The notes under the pieces were generated by a model, which was not told the DNA's origin, ran no database searches, and saw nothing but the letters and a program-made list of their open reading frames with translations. A program made the translations under genes and the position numbers. Shown piece by piece: positions 33,245 to 41,678 of a DNA stretch of 64,000 nt (positions are counted from its first letter, which is position 1; each line of letters opens with the position of its first letter). This DNA comes from Pseudomonas corrugata (GTDB lineage: Bacteria; Pseudomonadota; Gammaproteobacteria; Pseudomonadales; Pseudomonadaceae), in contig NZ_LHVK01000015.1 of the NCBI RefSeq assembly GCF_001269905.1, positions 186,001-250,000 of the forward strand, given 5' to 3'.

Positions 33245-33726
33245 TTGAGCAGGGCTTCGATCTCATGGGTCAGGTCCTGGGGTTTGGTGGTTGGAGCAAA
33301 ACGCTTGACCACTTGACCGTCCTTGCCGACCAGGAACTTGGTGAAATTCCACTTGATGCCCTTGGACCCCAGCACACCGGGTGCCCGCTGCTTGAGCTGG
33401 ACAAACAGCGGATGGGCGTTGGCACCATTGACCTCGATTTTCTTGAACAGCGGAAAACTCACGCCGAAGTTCAGCTCGCAGAACTCGGAAATCGCCCCTT
33501 CATTGCCCGGCTCCTGCTTGCCGAACTGATTGCAGGGGAAGCCCAATACCACCAGGCCCTGATCCTTGTAGGTCTGCCACAACTGCTCAAGCCCCTTGTA
33601 CTGCGGGGTGAAACCGCACTGGCTGGCAGTGTTGACCACCAGCACGGCCTTGCCGGCGAAATCGGCCAGGGTCTTTTGCTCACCCTTGATGGTGGTGCAG
33701 GGAATGCTCAGCAGGTTGTCGCTCAT
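33241..33726 (-). CDS. Glutathione peroxidase (thiol peroxidase type)
   Basis: 161 residues, thioredoxin fold, Cys-type (no selenocysteine). Catalytic Cys37 lies in VNTASQCGFTPQYKGL; the Gln of the tetrad lies in GFPCNQFGKQEPG with a second, resolving Cys, and Trp in KWNFTKFLV. In bacteria such enzymes use thioredoxin more than glutathione to reduce hydroperoxides. ATG 33726 has AGGAG seven bases before it. It is the first gene of the gpx-ospR operon, with a good promoter and a MarR-type operator 35-60 bases upstream. Confidence 0.93.
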   Translation of the reverse strand: MSDNLLSIPCTTIKGEQKTLADFAGKAVLVVNTASQCGFTPQYKGLEQLWQTYKDQGLVVLGFPCNQFGKQEPGNEGAISEFCELNFGVSFPLFKKIEVNGANAHPLFVQLKQRAPGVLGSKGIKWNFTKFLVGKDGQVVKRFAPTTKPQDLTHEIEALLK

Positions 33727-33758
33727 GGCAAGGCTCCTTAGAAATGGGACTGGCGTGC

Positions 33759-33787
33759 AAGATAGCGAGCAATTCAATTGTGTGCAA
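33759..33787 (-). promoter_or_regulatory. gpx-ospR promoter with embedded MarR-type operator
   Basis: On the minus strand TTGCAC (33782-33787), 17 bases, TATCTT (33759-33764). Within the spacer is the palindrome CAATT-G-AATTG (33770-33780), matching the AATT-rich boxes of OhrR-type repressors (compare TACAATT-AATTGTA). Binding there would block the polymerase. The gene product encoded second in the operon, OspR, is the natural ligand. Box spacing is observed; the role is inferred. Confidence 0.65.
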
Positions 33788-33826
33788 TTTAATTATTCAG
33801 CCACCTCCATAGGCCCTGACACAAAC

Positions 33827-33987
33827 CTGTGGCGAGGGGATTTAGCGAAACGTCGCACCGCCCCGCTGGGCTGCGCAGCAGCCCCAAGGAGGGATGCATC
33901 GGCCTGATCCTTCAGGTAGACGCCTATTGGGGCTGCTACGCAGCCCAGCGGGGCGGTGCGACGTTTCGCTAAATCCCCTCGCCACAG
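33827..33987. repeat. Long inverted repeat (REP doublet, CTGTGGCGAGGGG family)
   Basis: Two 59-base arms (33827-33885 and 33929-33987) are complementary at 58 positions and flank a 43-base loop. The outer ends read CTGTGGCGAGGGGATTTAGC and its complement. It fills the space between the gpx promoter and the msrB stop codon and could fold into a very stable cruciform or RNA hairpin ending msrB transcripts. Confidence 0.85.
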
Positions 33988-33989
33988 AT

Positions 33990-34385
33990 CTACTCTCGGG
34001 GAACGAGATCCAGGCACACTGAATTGATGCAATAACGCAAGCCCGTGGGCGGCGGGCCGTCGGGAAATACATGACCCAGGTGGGCATCACACTTGGCGCA
34101 GACCACTTCGGTGCGGATCATGCCGTGGCTGATATCCCGAACCTCCACTACCGCGCTGCCCTCGATTGGCGCGTAGAAACTAGGCCAGCCGCAACCGGAG
34201 TCGAATTTGGTCTGCGAATCGAACAGCGGCTCGTTGCAGCAGACGCAGTGGTACACACCATCGGTCTTGGTGCCGTTGTATTTACCCGAGAACGGCCGTT
34301 CGGTGCCCTTCAAGCGACAGACGTTGTACTGCTCGGGGTCGAGCATGGCGCGCCATTCCTCAAGGGTTTTCTCCAACTTTTCCAT
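33990..34385 (-). CDS. msrB: Peptide methionine-(R)-sulfoxide reductase MsrB
   Basis: 131 residues, SelR fold. Catalytic Cys119 in GLRYCINS, a possible resolving Cys in SGCGWPSF, and four zinc-binding cysteines (pairs at about 47/50 and 96/99: HCVCC and CAKC). HLGHVFPDGP is also conserved. It reduces the R-form of methionine sulfoxide in proteins with thioredoxin. ATG 34385 has GAGG seven bases upstream; an ATG one codon earlier is closer to it. An intrinsic-terminator-like hairpin lies directly before the SD, so expression may be attenuated. Confidence 0.94.
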   Translation of the reverse strand: MEKLEKTLEEWRAMLDPEQYNVCRLKGTERPFSGKYNGTKTDGVYHCVCCNEPLFDSQTKFDSGCGWPSFYAPIEGSAVVEVRDISHGMIRTEVVCAKCDAHLGHVFPDGPPPTGLRYCINSVCLDLVPRE

Positions 34386-34403
34386 CATCCCACCTCGGCA
34401 ATT

Positions 34404-34440
34404 GAAAAAGCCCGATCCGACGCTTTTCCGCGGGTCGGGC
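34404..34440 (-). terminator. Intrinsic-terminator-like hairpin in front of msrB
   Basis: On the minus strand GCCCGACCCG pairs with CGGATCGGGC (10 pairs, one G-U) around an 11-base loop, and TTTTT follows at 34405-34409. The T-run ends only about ten bases before the msrB SD. It is either an attenuator in the msrB leader or the end of an unseen minus-strand transcript from the 34441-34602 region. Confidence 0.7.
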
Positions 34441-34602
34441 GGCACGTATGATTGCGCCTCGTCAGCGCCAGTCTGGCAGTCGCGTCATGGGTATTCAAAC
34501 GGATTGTGACGCCACGCCGCGTCAGGCCCGCCTCAGACGCAAGATCACCAGCACGGCCATCCACACGCCGCCTGGATCGTTCATCTTCGGGAACACATCG
34601 CC

Positions 34603-35814
34603 ATGCAGGTCAGCAAATCGAACAAGCTCGCCAACGTCTGCTACGACATTCGCGGCCCGGTGCTCAAGCACGCCAAACGCCTGGAAGAGGAAGGCCATCG
34701 CATCCTCAAGCTGAACATCGGCAACCCGGCACCCTTTGGTTTCGAGGCGCCCGATGAAATCCTCCAGGACGTGATCCGCAACCTGCCGACCGCCCAAGGC
34801 TACAGCGATTCCAAGGGCCTGTTCAGCGCGCGCAAGGCCGTGATGCAGTACTACCAGCAGAAGCAGGTCGAAGGCGTCGGAATCGAAGACATCTACCTGG
34901 GCAACGGGGTGTCCGAGCTGATCGTGATGTCCATGCAGGCCCTGCTCAACAACGGCGACGAAGTGCTGGTACCGGCGCCGGACTACCCCCTGTGGACCGC
35001 TGCCGTAAGCCTGTCCGGCGGTAACCCGGTGCATTACCTGTGCGATGAACAGGCCGACTGGTTCCCGGACCTGGCGGATATCAAGGCCAAAATCACGCCG
35101 AACACCAAGGCGCTGGTCATCATCAACCCGAACAATCCGACTGGTGCGGTGTACTCCAAAGAAGTATTGCTGGGCATGCTCGAACTGGCCCGCCAGCACA
35201 ACCTCGTGGTGTTCTCCGACGAAATCTACGACAAGATCCTGTACGACGATGCGGTGCACATCTGCACCGCATCCCTGGCGCCGGACCTGCTGTGCCTGAC
35301 CTTCAACGGCTTGTCCAAGTCCTACCGGGTGGCGGGTTTCCGCTCCGGCTGGATTGCCATCTCCGGCCCCAAGCATCATGCCCAGAGCTACATAGAAGGC
35401 ATCGACATGCTGGCCAATATGCGCCTGTGTGCCAACGTACCGAGCCAGCATGCGATCCAGACCGCGCTGGGCGGCTACCAGAGCATCAATGATCTGGTCC
35501 TGCCACCAGGCCGCTTGCTGGAACAGCGCAATCGCACCTGGGAGCTTCTCAATGACATTCCCGGCGTCAGCTGCGTCAAGCCGATGGGCGCGCTGTATGC
35601 ATTCCCACGGATCGACCCGAAGGTCTGCCCGATCCACAACGATGAAAAATTCGTACTCGACCTGTTGCTGTCGGAAAAACTGCTGATTGTCCAGGGCACG
35701 GCGTTCAACTGGCCGTGGCCGGACCATTTCCGTGTCGTGACCCTGCCGCGAGTCGACGATCTGGAACAGGCCATTGGCCGGATCGGCAATTTCCTCAAGT
35801 CCTACCGACAGTAA
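34603..35814 (+). CDS. alaA: Alanine-producing aminotransferase AlaA
   Basis: 403 residues, fold-type I PLP aminotransferase of the AlaA (YfbQ) group, which makes alanine from pyruvate and glutamate. The PLP-lysine is Lys239 in NGLSKSYRVAGFRSGW. INPNNPTGAVYS and the Tyr in FSDEIYDKI give the ring-stacking and binding positions; the N-terminus KSNKLANVCYDIRGP is diagnostic of AlaA over other group I members. No strong SD is visible before ATG 34603. A hairpin with weak T-run follows the stop by 6 bases. Confidence 0.93.
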   Translation: MQVSKSNKLANVCYDIRGPVLKHAKRLEEEGHRILKLNIGNPAPFGFEAPDEILQDVIRNLPTAQGYSDSKGLFSARKAVMQYYQQKQVEGVGIEDIYLGNGVSELIVMSMQALLNNGDEVLVPAPDYPLWTAAVSLSGGNPVHYLCDEQADWFPDLADIKAKITPNTKALVIINPNNPTGAVYSKEVLLGMLELARQHNLVVFSDEIYDKILYDDAVHICTASLAPDLLCLTFNGLSKSYRVAGFRSGWIAISGPKHHAQSYIEGIDMLANMRLCANVPSQHAIQTALGGYQSINDLVLPPGRLLEQRNRTWELLNDIPGVSCVKPMGALYAFPRIDPKVCPIHNDEKFVLDLLLSEKLLIVQGTAFNWPWPDHFRVVTLPRVDDLEQAIGRIGNFLKSYRQ

Positions 35815-35819
35815 GCCGT

Positions 35820-35852
35820 AGCGCGCGAGGCGCCTCACCTCGCGCGCTGTTT
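35820..35852 (+). terminator. Probable terminator after alaA
   Basis: AGCGCGCGAGG at 35820-35830 pairs perfectly with CCTCGCGCGCT at 35838-35848 around a 7-base loop, followed by GTTTGATT. The T-run is weak, but the stem is strong and directly follows the alaA stop. Confidence 0.6.
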
Positions 35853-36039
35853 GATTCAGCAACATATCCGCTCCGCCGGCTCCGGCAGGCCTTCTACACT
35901 GAAACCTCAGCAGCGGACGGGCGACGTGGCCCAACGTTCACGGGGCAAGGGCAGCATCCGGCTTTTCCACAGCCACTTTCAGAAAAGTCTTTCATTCATT
36001 TGGGACGTCTGTAGGACACAGTTTGAAATAGTCGCCGAG

Positions 36040-36068
36040 TTGAATAGCCTGCAGCTGCACCTTATATA
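36040..36068 (+). promoter_or_regulatory. Sigma-70 type promoter of htpX
   Basis: TTGAAT at 36040-36045, 17 bases, TATATA at 36063-36068. The predicted start near 36075 leaves a leader of about 40 bases with AGGAG at 36097. A CCCCGCAT run directly after the -10 recalls part of a sigma-32 box, but no heat-shock -35 lies at the right distance. Confidence 0.65.
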
Positions 36069-36113
36069 CCCCGCATAACGCTACATCTTTAGCATGAGGA
36101 GATTGCTACCACC

Positions 36114-37001
36114 ATGATGCGCATCCTGCTGTTCTTGGCCACTAACCTGGCGGTCGTGCTGATTGCCAGCATCACCCTGAGCCTTTTCGGCTTCAACGGG
36201 TTCATGGCGGCCAACGGGGTTGACCTCAACCTCAATCAGCTGCTGATCTTCTGTGCGGTATTCGGTTTCGCCGGCTCCCTGTTCTCGCTGTTCATCTCCA
36301 AGTGGATGGCGAAGATGAGCACCAGCACGCAGATCATCAGCCAGCCGCGCACGCGCCACGAGCAATGGCTGCTGCAAACTGTCGAGCAGCTGTCCCGTGA
36401 AGCCGGTATCAAGATGCCGGAAGTCGGGATTTTCCCGGCCTATGAGGCCAACGCCTTCGCCACGGGCTGGAACAAGAACGACGCCCTGGTTGCTGTCAGC
36501 CAGGGCCTGCTCGAGCGGTTCTCCCCTGATGAAGTCAAAGCCGTGCTGGCCCACGAGATCGGCCACGTCGCCAACGGCGACATGGTGACCCTGGCATTGA
36601 TCCAGGGCGTGGTGAACACCTTCGTGATGTTCTTTGCACGCATCATTGGCAACTTCGTCGACAAGGTGATCTTCAAGAACGAAGAAGGCCAGGGCATCGC
36701 CTACTACGTGGCAACCATTTTCGCCGAACTGGTACTGGGCATCCTCGCCAGCGCCATCGTCATGTGGTTCTCGCGCAAACGCGAATTCCGCGCCGACGAC
36801 GCCGGCGCACGCCTGGCCGGCACCAGCGCCATGATCGGCGCGCTGCAACGCTTGCGTGCCGAGCAAGGCCTGCCGGTACACATGCCCGACACGCTGAATG
36901 CCTTTGGTATCAACGGTGGCATCAAGCACGGCCTGGCTCGCCTGTTCATGAGCCACCCGCCGCTGGAAGAGCGCATCGACGCACTGCGTCGCCGCGGCTG
37001 A
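36114..37001 (+). CDS. htpX: Membrane zinc metalloprotease HtpX
   Basis: 295 residues, normal length. Two N-terminal membrane helices (5-55), a cytoplasmic zinc domain with HEIGH (His147, Glu148, His151) in VLAHEIGHVANGDM, further hydrophobic segments at 155-215, and the third ligand region in KREFRADDAGARLAG. It degrades misfolded inner-membrane proteins together with FtsH. AGGAG lies 12 bases before ATG 36114, longer than ideal; an ATG one codon later is possible. It has its own promoter and terminator. Confidence 0.95.
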   Translation: MMRILLFLATNLAVVLIASITLSLFGFNGFMAANGVDLNLNQLLIFCAVFGFAGSLFSLFISKWMAKMSTSTQIISQPRTRHEQWLLQTVEQLSREAGIKMPEVGIFPAYEANAFATGWNKNDALVAVSQGLLERFSPDEVKAVLAHEIGHVANGDMVTLALIQGVVNTFVMFFARIIGNFVDKVIFKNEEGQGIAYYVATIFAELVLGILASAIVMWFSRKREFRADDAGARLAGTSAMIGALQRLRAEQGLPVHMPDTLNAFGINGGIKHGLARLFMSHPPLEERIDALRRRG

Positions 37002-37022
37002 TAGGTTAGAGCGTCAAAAAGA

Positions 37023-37046
37023 AGCCCGCAGCAATGCGGGCTTTTT
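37023..37046 (+). terminator. Intrinsic terminator after htpX
   Basis: AGCCCGCA, loop GCAA, TGCGGGCT and a T-run. With A residues on the left it may also serve the convergent tpm gene (stop at 37076). Confidence 0.9.
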
Positions 37047-37075
37047 CTTGTACTGCTGTCCGGCCCCCATCGCCA

Positions 37076-37729
37076 TCAACCCATGGAAATCCGATAAACC
37101 CGCTCATCCAGTCTGGTCACCCCGGCCTGCAGGAACTTCCAGCTCTCCCCCAGCACATCCTGCTCCTGCAAGACCTCCAGCTTCCAGCTATTCCCCAGCA
37201 GCCGCTGCACTTCATCATCACTCACGGAAAATGGCGGGCCGGGCATTTCAGCCTGGTTGTATTCAAGGGTAATCAGCAACCCGACGCAGCGTGGCAGGAT
37301 GCTTTGCAGGTGTGCCGTGTATCGCTCACGCATCTGCGCAGGCAAGGCAATCAACGCAGCCCGATCGTAAAGCGCCTCGCAATCATCCAGGTCATCCTGG
37401 CCCAAGGCAAAGAAATCACCGCAGCGGATTTCCATGTTTCCGGCACGGAACACCTTGAAAGCCCCCTCCTCGCTTACACTCGGCACCAACTGATGCTCAT
37501 CGAAAAAATCAGTGATGGCCTTTTCCGACAGCTCCACACCCAATACCGAATACCCCTGCTGGGAGAGCCACAACAGATCCAGGGTCTTGCCACACAACGG
37601 CACCAGCACACGGCTGCCCTGCTCCAGGCCCATCTGCGGCCAGAAACGCTGCAGGTACGGGTTCACTTGCGATGAATGAAAGCCGATCTGATTCGTTGAC
37701 CAACGCTTATGCCAAAACTCGGGCTCCAT
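37076..37729 (-). CDS. tpm: Thiopurine S-methyltransferase
   Basis: 217 residues, normal length. A SAM-dependent methyltransferase of the bacterial TPMT family, which in Pseudomonas methylates selenite, tellurite and thiopurines. It starts MEPEFWHKRWSTNQIGFH, the family hallmark, and has VLVPLCGKTLDLLWL (SAM loop) and GVELSEKAI. ATG 37729 has GGAG six bases upstream; eight extra codons upstream are rejected. It is divergent from the dioxygenase gene. Confidence 0.95.
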   Translation of the reverse strand: MEPEFWHKRWSTNQIGFHSSQVNPYLQRFWPQMGLEQGSRVLVPLCGKTLDLLWLSQQGYSVLGVELSEKAITDFFDEHQLVPSVSEEGAFKVFRAGNMEIRCGDFFALGQDDLDDCEALYDRAALIALPAQMRERYTAHLQSILPRCVGLLITLEYNQAEMPGPPFSVSDDEVQRLLGNSWKLEVLQEQDVLGESWKFLQAGVTRLDERVYRISMG

Positions 37730-37832
37730 GACTCGCTCCAAAAATTCGATCAAAACAGGTTAAAACTTATATTAGATTTAGATCATTGACCTGACAGAAG
37801 ATGACCACATCTTAACGCTCAGGAGCTCGCCC

Positions 37833-38600
37833 ATGCTGCCCAGCCTGTTTATTTCCCACGGCTCGCCAATGCTCGCGCTTGAGCCCGGCTACAGCGGCCC
37901 GGCGCTGGCTCGCCTGGCTGCACAATTGCCCAGGCCCACGGCCATCGTCATTGTGTCCGCTCATTGGGAAAGCAGCGAGCTGTTGGTCAGCGCCAATCGA
38001 CAGCCACGCACCTGGCACGATTTTGGCGGGTTCCCCCCGGCCCTGTACCAAGTGCAGTATCCCGCACCGGGAGAGCCGGAACTGGCAGCCAGGGTGGCAG
38101 ACCTGCTCAATGCCGCGCACCTGCCGGCGCGGCTCGACGTGCAGCGGCCATCAGACCACGGCGTCTGGGTACCGTTGTCCCTGATGTATCCCCAGGCCGA
38201 TATCCCGGTGGTGCAGGTTTCACTGCCCAGCGACCAAGGCCCTGTGTTGCAGACGCGGGTCGGCCAGGCGCTTGCGAGCCTGCGCCAGCAGGACATCCTG
38301 CTGATCGGCTCCGGCAGCATCACCCACAACCTGCGCGACCTCGACTGGAACGCCGGCCCCGAGAGCGTCGAGCCCTGGGCAAAGGGTTTTCGCGACTGGA
38401 TCGTGGAAAAACTGGCGGCCGACGATGAGGCCGCGCTGCATGATTATCGACGCCAGGCACCCAATGCCGTGCGCAGTCATCCCAGCGACGAGCACCTGCT
38501 GCCGCTGTATTTCGCCCGGGGCGCCGGCGCAAGGTTCAGCGTGGTCCACGAGGGGTTCACGATGGGGACATTGGGGATGGATATCTACCGCTTCGATTGA
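37833..38600 (+). CDS. DODA-type extradiol dioxygenase (YgiD-like)
   Basis: 255 residues, class III (LigB/DODA) fold. Metal-ligand histidines appear in LFISHGSPM, VSAHWES and SGSITHNL, and the C-terminal part has HPSDEHLLPLYFARGA. E. coli YgiD opens L-DOPA in vitro; the real substrate here is unknown. An AGGAG lies 10-15 bases before the ATG. It is monocistronic, followed by a REP pair and a bidirectional terminator. Confidence 0.9.
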   Translation: MLPSLFISHGSPMLALEPGYSGPALARLAAQLPRPTAIVIVSAHWESSELLVSANRQPRTWHDFGGFPPALYQVQYPAPGEPELAARVADLLNAAHLPARLDVQRPSDHGVWVPLSLMYPQADIPVVQVSLPSDQGPVLQTRVGQALASLRQQDILLIGSGSITHNLRDLDWNAGPESVEPWAKGFRDWIVEKLAADDEAALHDYRRQAPNAVRSHPSDEHLLPLYFARGAGARFSVVHEGFTMGTLGMDIYRFD

Positions 38601-38620
38601 CGGGAGGACCGGGTCGCGCC

Positions 38621-38716
38621 CTTCGCGAGCAAGCCCGCTCCCACAGTGGGGTTTGGGGTTGTTGCGGATATCACGGTTGGTACAGGTCAAGTGTGGGAGC
38701 GAGCTTGCTCGCGAAT
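38621..38716. repeat. Inverted pair of REP elements
   Basis: TCGCGAGCAAGCCCGCTCCC at 38622 and TGTGGGAGCGAGCTTGCTCGC at 38692 face each other across about 45 bases, between the dioxygenase gene and the terminator of the convergent RNA helicase gene. Confidence 0.85.
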
Positions 38717-38760
38717 GAAGCACCACCAATCAACCCGAAAGAACACCAGACGACAGGCAA

Positions 38761-38791
38761 AAAAAATCCCCGAACCAGTCGGGGATTTTTT
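38761..38791. terminator. Bidirectional intrinsic terminator
   Basis: AAATCCCCGA and TCGGGGATTT (10 pairs) around ACCAG, with an A-run before and T-run after. It serves deaD on the minus strand (stop at 38821) and can stop read-through from the dioxygenase gene. Confidence 0.88.
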
Positions 38792-38820
38792 CATGCTCGA
38801 TCAATCAACCCAAGGGCCGA

Positions 38821-40494
38821 TCAATCTTCGCGATAACGACGCAGCTTCAGTTGCTTGCCGGCTACGCGAGTGTCCTTGAGCTTGGTCAGCAGTTTCTCCA
38901 GACCATCTTCCGGCAATTCCACCAGGCTGAAGCTGTCACGCACCTGGATGCGACCGATGGCTTCACGGGCCAGGCCACCTTCATTGAGGATCGCGCCCAG
39001 CAGGTTCTTGGCGGCGATGCCGTCACGGGCACCCAGCGCGGTACGGCAACGGGCACGGCCTTCGGCCAGCGGGATCGGTGCACGACGCTCACGGTCGCCA
39101 CGGTCCGGACGGTCCCCGCTACGCTCGGGACGATCGCCACGTGGTGCGCTGTTCGGCACCAGTGGACGTTCCTTCTCGATGGCAGCCAGGTTCAGTGCCT
39201 GACCATTGGTGGCCTTGCGCAACAGGGCGGCGGCCAGGGCGCGTGGGCTGCAACCGATGTCGGCAGTCAGGCGATCGAGCAGATCACCGTGGGTCGATTC
39301 GGCGTCAGCCACCAGCGGCGACAGGCTGTTGGTCAGCTTCTTGATGCGAGCATCGAGAACGGCCTGGGCGTCCGGCAGGCGAACTTCAGCCACCTTCTGC
39401 CCGGTAACACGCTCGATGACCTGCAGCATGCGGCGCTCGCGCGGAGTCACCAGCAGCAGCGCACGACCTTCGCGACCAGCACGACCGGTACGGCCGATAC
39501 GGTGAACGTAGGATTCCGGATCGTACGGCATGTCCACGTTGAACACGTGGGTGATGCGCGGAACGTCCAGGCCACGGGCAGCCACGTCGGTCGCCACAAC
39601 GATGTCCAGGCGGCCATCCTTGAGGGAGTCGATCACGCGCTCACGCTGGTTCTGGGCAATGTCACCGTTCAGCGCAGCGGCTTTGTAGCCTTTGGCTTCC
39701 AGGGCGCTGGCCAGGTCCAGGGTCGCTTGCTTGGTGCGCACGAACATGATCAGGGCGTCGAAGTCTTCCACTTCCAGCAAGCTGAGGACAGCGGATGTCT
39801 TCTGGTCGGCGTGAACCAACAGGTGGGCCTGTTCGATCGCGGTGACGGTCTGGGTCTTGCTCTGGATCTTGACGTGTTTCGGGTCCTTCAGGTGACGCTC
39901 GGCGATCGCACGGATCGACTGCGGCAGGGTGGCCGAGAACAGTACGGTCTGACGGGTTTCCGGCATGGCCTTGAAGATCACTTCCAGGTCGTCCATGAAG
40001 CCCAGCTTGAGCATTTCGTCGGCTTCGTCGAGAACCAGGTGGTTCACGGTGGCCAGGACTTTCTCGTCGCGACGCAGGTGGTCGCACAGACGGCCCGGGG
40101 TGGCGACAACGATCTGTGCGCCATTACGGATGGCTTTCAATTGTGGGCCCATCGGCGCGCCGCCGTAGACAGCCACAACAGTTACGCCCGGCATTTGCTT
40201 GGCGTAGGTTTCGAAAGCAGTTGCAACTTGCAGCGCCAACTCACGGGTTGGGGCCAGGATCAGAGCTTGCGGCTCGCGCTTGGACGGATCAATGCGGTGC
40301 AGGATAGGCAAGGCGAACGCGGCGGTCTTACCCGTACCGGTTTGCGCCTGACCAATCATATCGTGACCGGCGAGAATGATCGGGATCGACTGCTGCTGAA
40401 TGGCCGAAGGCTCTTCATAGCCGGTAGCGACTACTGCAGCGACAATATTGGGATGAAGTTCAAGAGCGGCGAAGCCGCCGATTTCCTGGGTCAT
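38821..40494 (-). CDS. deaD: DEAD-box RNA helicase DeaD/CsdA
   Basis: 557 residues. All helicase motifs are present: Q motif (YEEPSAIQQQSIP), AQTGTGKT at 50-57, PTRELA, DEAD at 156-159, SAT in LFSATLP, ARGLDVP and HRIGRTGRAG. A C-terminal DbpA-like RNA-binding domain (about 480-550: IAAKNLLGAILNEGG, then VRDSFSLVELPEDG) identifies the DeaD group, with an Arg/Asp-rich linker at 455-475. It acts in ribosome assembly and mRNA turnover in the cold. ATG 40494 follows AGAGGC; the frame upstream is leader. About 300 bases separate it from the next gene, allowing a long 5' leader as for cold-shock mRNAs. Confidence 0.94.
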   Translation of the reverse strand: MTQEIGGFAALELHPNIVAAVVATGYEEPSAIQQQSIPIILAGHDMIGQAQTGTGKTAAFALPILHRIDPSKREPQALILAPTRELALQVATAFETYAKQMPGVTVVAVYGGAPMGPQLKAIRNGAQIVVATPGRLCDHLRRDEKVLATVNHLVLDEADEMLKLGFMDDLEVIFKAMPETRQTVLFSATLPQSIRAIAERHLKDPKHVKIQSKTQTVTAIEQAHLLVHADQKTSAVLSLLEVEDFDALIMFVRTKQATLDLASALEAKGYKAAALNGDIAQNQRERVIDSLKDGRLDIVVATDVAARGLDVPRITHVFNVDMPYDPESYVHRIGRTGRAGREGRALLLVTPRERRMLQVIERVTGQKVAEVRLPDAQAVLDARIKKLTNSLSPLVADAESTHGDLLDRLTADIGCSPRALAAALLRKATNGQALNLAAIEKERPLVPNSAPRGDRPERSGDRPDRGDRERRAPIPLAEGRARCRTALGARDGIAAKNLLGAILNEGGLAREAIGRIQVRDSFSLVELPEDGLEKLLTKLKDTRVAGKQLKLRRYRED

Positions 40495-40795
40495 GGGTCT
40501 GCCTCTAAGTGCATCCGCAAAGACCCATGCTCCAAAGCTGCACATGCCGTGTTGAGACTCAAGAGTCGCCCTGGCAGCTTTGTCGGCGGGGATTTGCGAA
40601 AACGAATGAATGAAAAAGAACGTCGTGGAAGCATCCGTTGTGGGGACATGCAACCGAAGCTGGCTTCGAAAAATTGCGCTACCTTGACGCGGCCCGGCTA
40701 AAGGCCGGCGCGCACTATACCGGAATTCGCCTGAAAAGGGAGATTTTTTTAGAGAGGCTAAAACGTTTCACCCGCCGCAGGAAGCTCCTGCTGCC

Positions 40796-41551
40796 TCAAG
40801 TCGCCGGTCGGATAGCCTTGATCAACGGCAGCAACGAATAACCCAATCGCGGTGCAAGCGCTTCGGCCCGTGCGGTCAGACCTTGCATATCCATCGCCTG
40901 TTCCAGGTCCGCCGGCACGATCAGGATCACATTGCCCTCCTTCACCGGCAATTCCCAGTAGTGCCGGTGATACAGGCCACGCAACAGCGCCGCGCCCAGC
41001 GGCTTGCCGTCGTCGGTGGCCCACTGGTTGATCACCAGCCAGCCGCCGGGGTTCAACCGCTTCTGGCAGTTTTCCAGGAAACCCCAGGCCAGGTGGCCCA
41101 CACCGGGGCCTACATCGGTGTAGAGGTCGACGAAGATCAGGTCCGCAGGCTCTGCCGTTTCCAACAACTCCAGGGCATCGCCGACGCGGATGTACAGCCG
41201 CGGATCGTCATCCAGCCCCAGGTATTCGATGGCCAGGCGCGGCACATCGGGACGCAGTTCGATGGCCTCGACGTCCTCCAGCGGCAGGAACCTGAGGCAG
41301 GCCTGGGTCAGTGTACCGGCGCCCAACCCCAGGAACAGCGCGCTTTCCGGCTGCTCGTGGCACAACGCGCCGATCAGCATTGCGCGGGTGTAGTCATATT
41401 CGAGCCAGCTTGGATCGGCCGTGAACACGCAGCTCTGCTCGATGGCATCGCCGAATTCGAGAAACCGGTAATCGGCCACTTCGAGGACCCGGATCATGCC
41501 GAACTCGTCGTGCACCTCGGCGAGCAGATGCTCGACGCGCTCCTCTGTCAT
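40796..41551 (-). CDS. Spermidine-synthase-like methyltransferase-fold protein
   Basis: 251 residues with a Rossmann SAM/dcSAM-binding core: ALFLGLGAGTLTQACLRFLP, then VEAIELRPDV (acidic end of strand 2), and ADLIFVDLYTDVGPG. It resembles polyamine aminopropyltransferases but lacks a clear N-terminal beta domain, so it may be a SpeE paralogue with another role. ATG 41551 has AGGAG five bases upstream; longer frame rejected. It is divergent from the DAHP synthase gene. Confidence 0.8.
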   Translation of the reverse strand: MTEERVEHLLAEVHDEFGMIRVLEVADYRFLEFGDAIEQSCVFTADPSWLEYDYTRAMLIGALCHEQPESALFLGLGAGTLTQACLRFLPLEDVEAIELRPDVPRLAIEYLGLDDDPRLYIRVGDALELLETAEPADLIFVDLYTDVGPGVGHLAWGFLENCQKRLNPGGWLVINQWATDDGKPLGAALLRGLYHRHYWELPVKEGNVILIVPADLEQAMDMQGLTARAEALAPRLGYSLLPLIKAIRPAT

Positions 41552-41678
41552 TTCATCTCCTGATGGCTGCCGGGCGGACGGCGGCAAAAGCGCGATTGTC
41601 GGCCAAGCGACGGGAACAGGTCACGCACTAATTTGCTGATAACATGGCTGTCCGAGCGTCAATCACCTAGAGATCATG

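Noticed and set aside
36046..36075. Heat-shock (sigma-32) promoter of htpX from the CCCCGCAT run
   Set aside because: No CTTGAAA-like box at 12-15 bases upstream; the sigma-70 boxes fit exactly.
38851..40701. 616-codon + strand frame opposite deaD
   Set aside because: It is the antisense of the helicase; Gln/His-rich composition is typical of GC-rich antisense frames.
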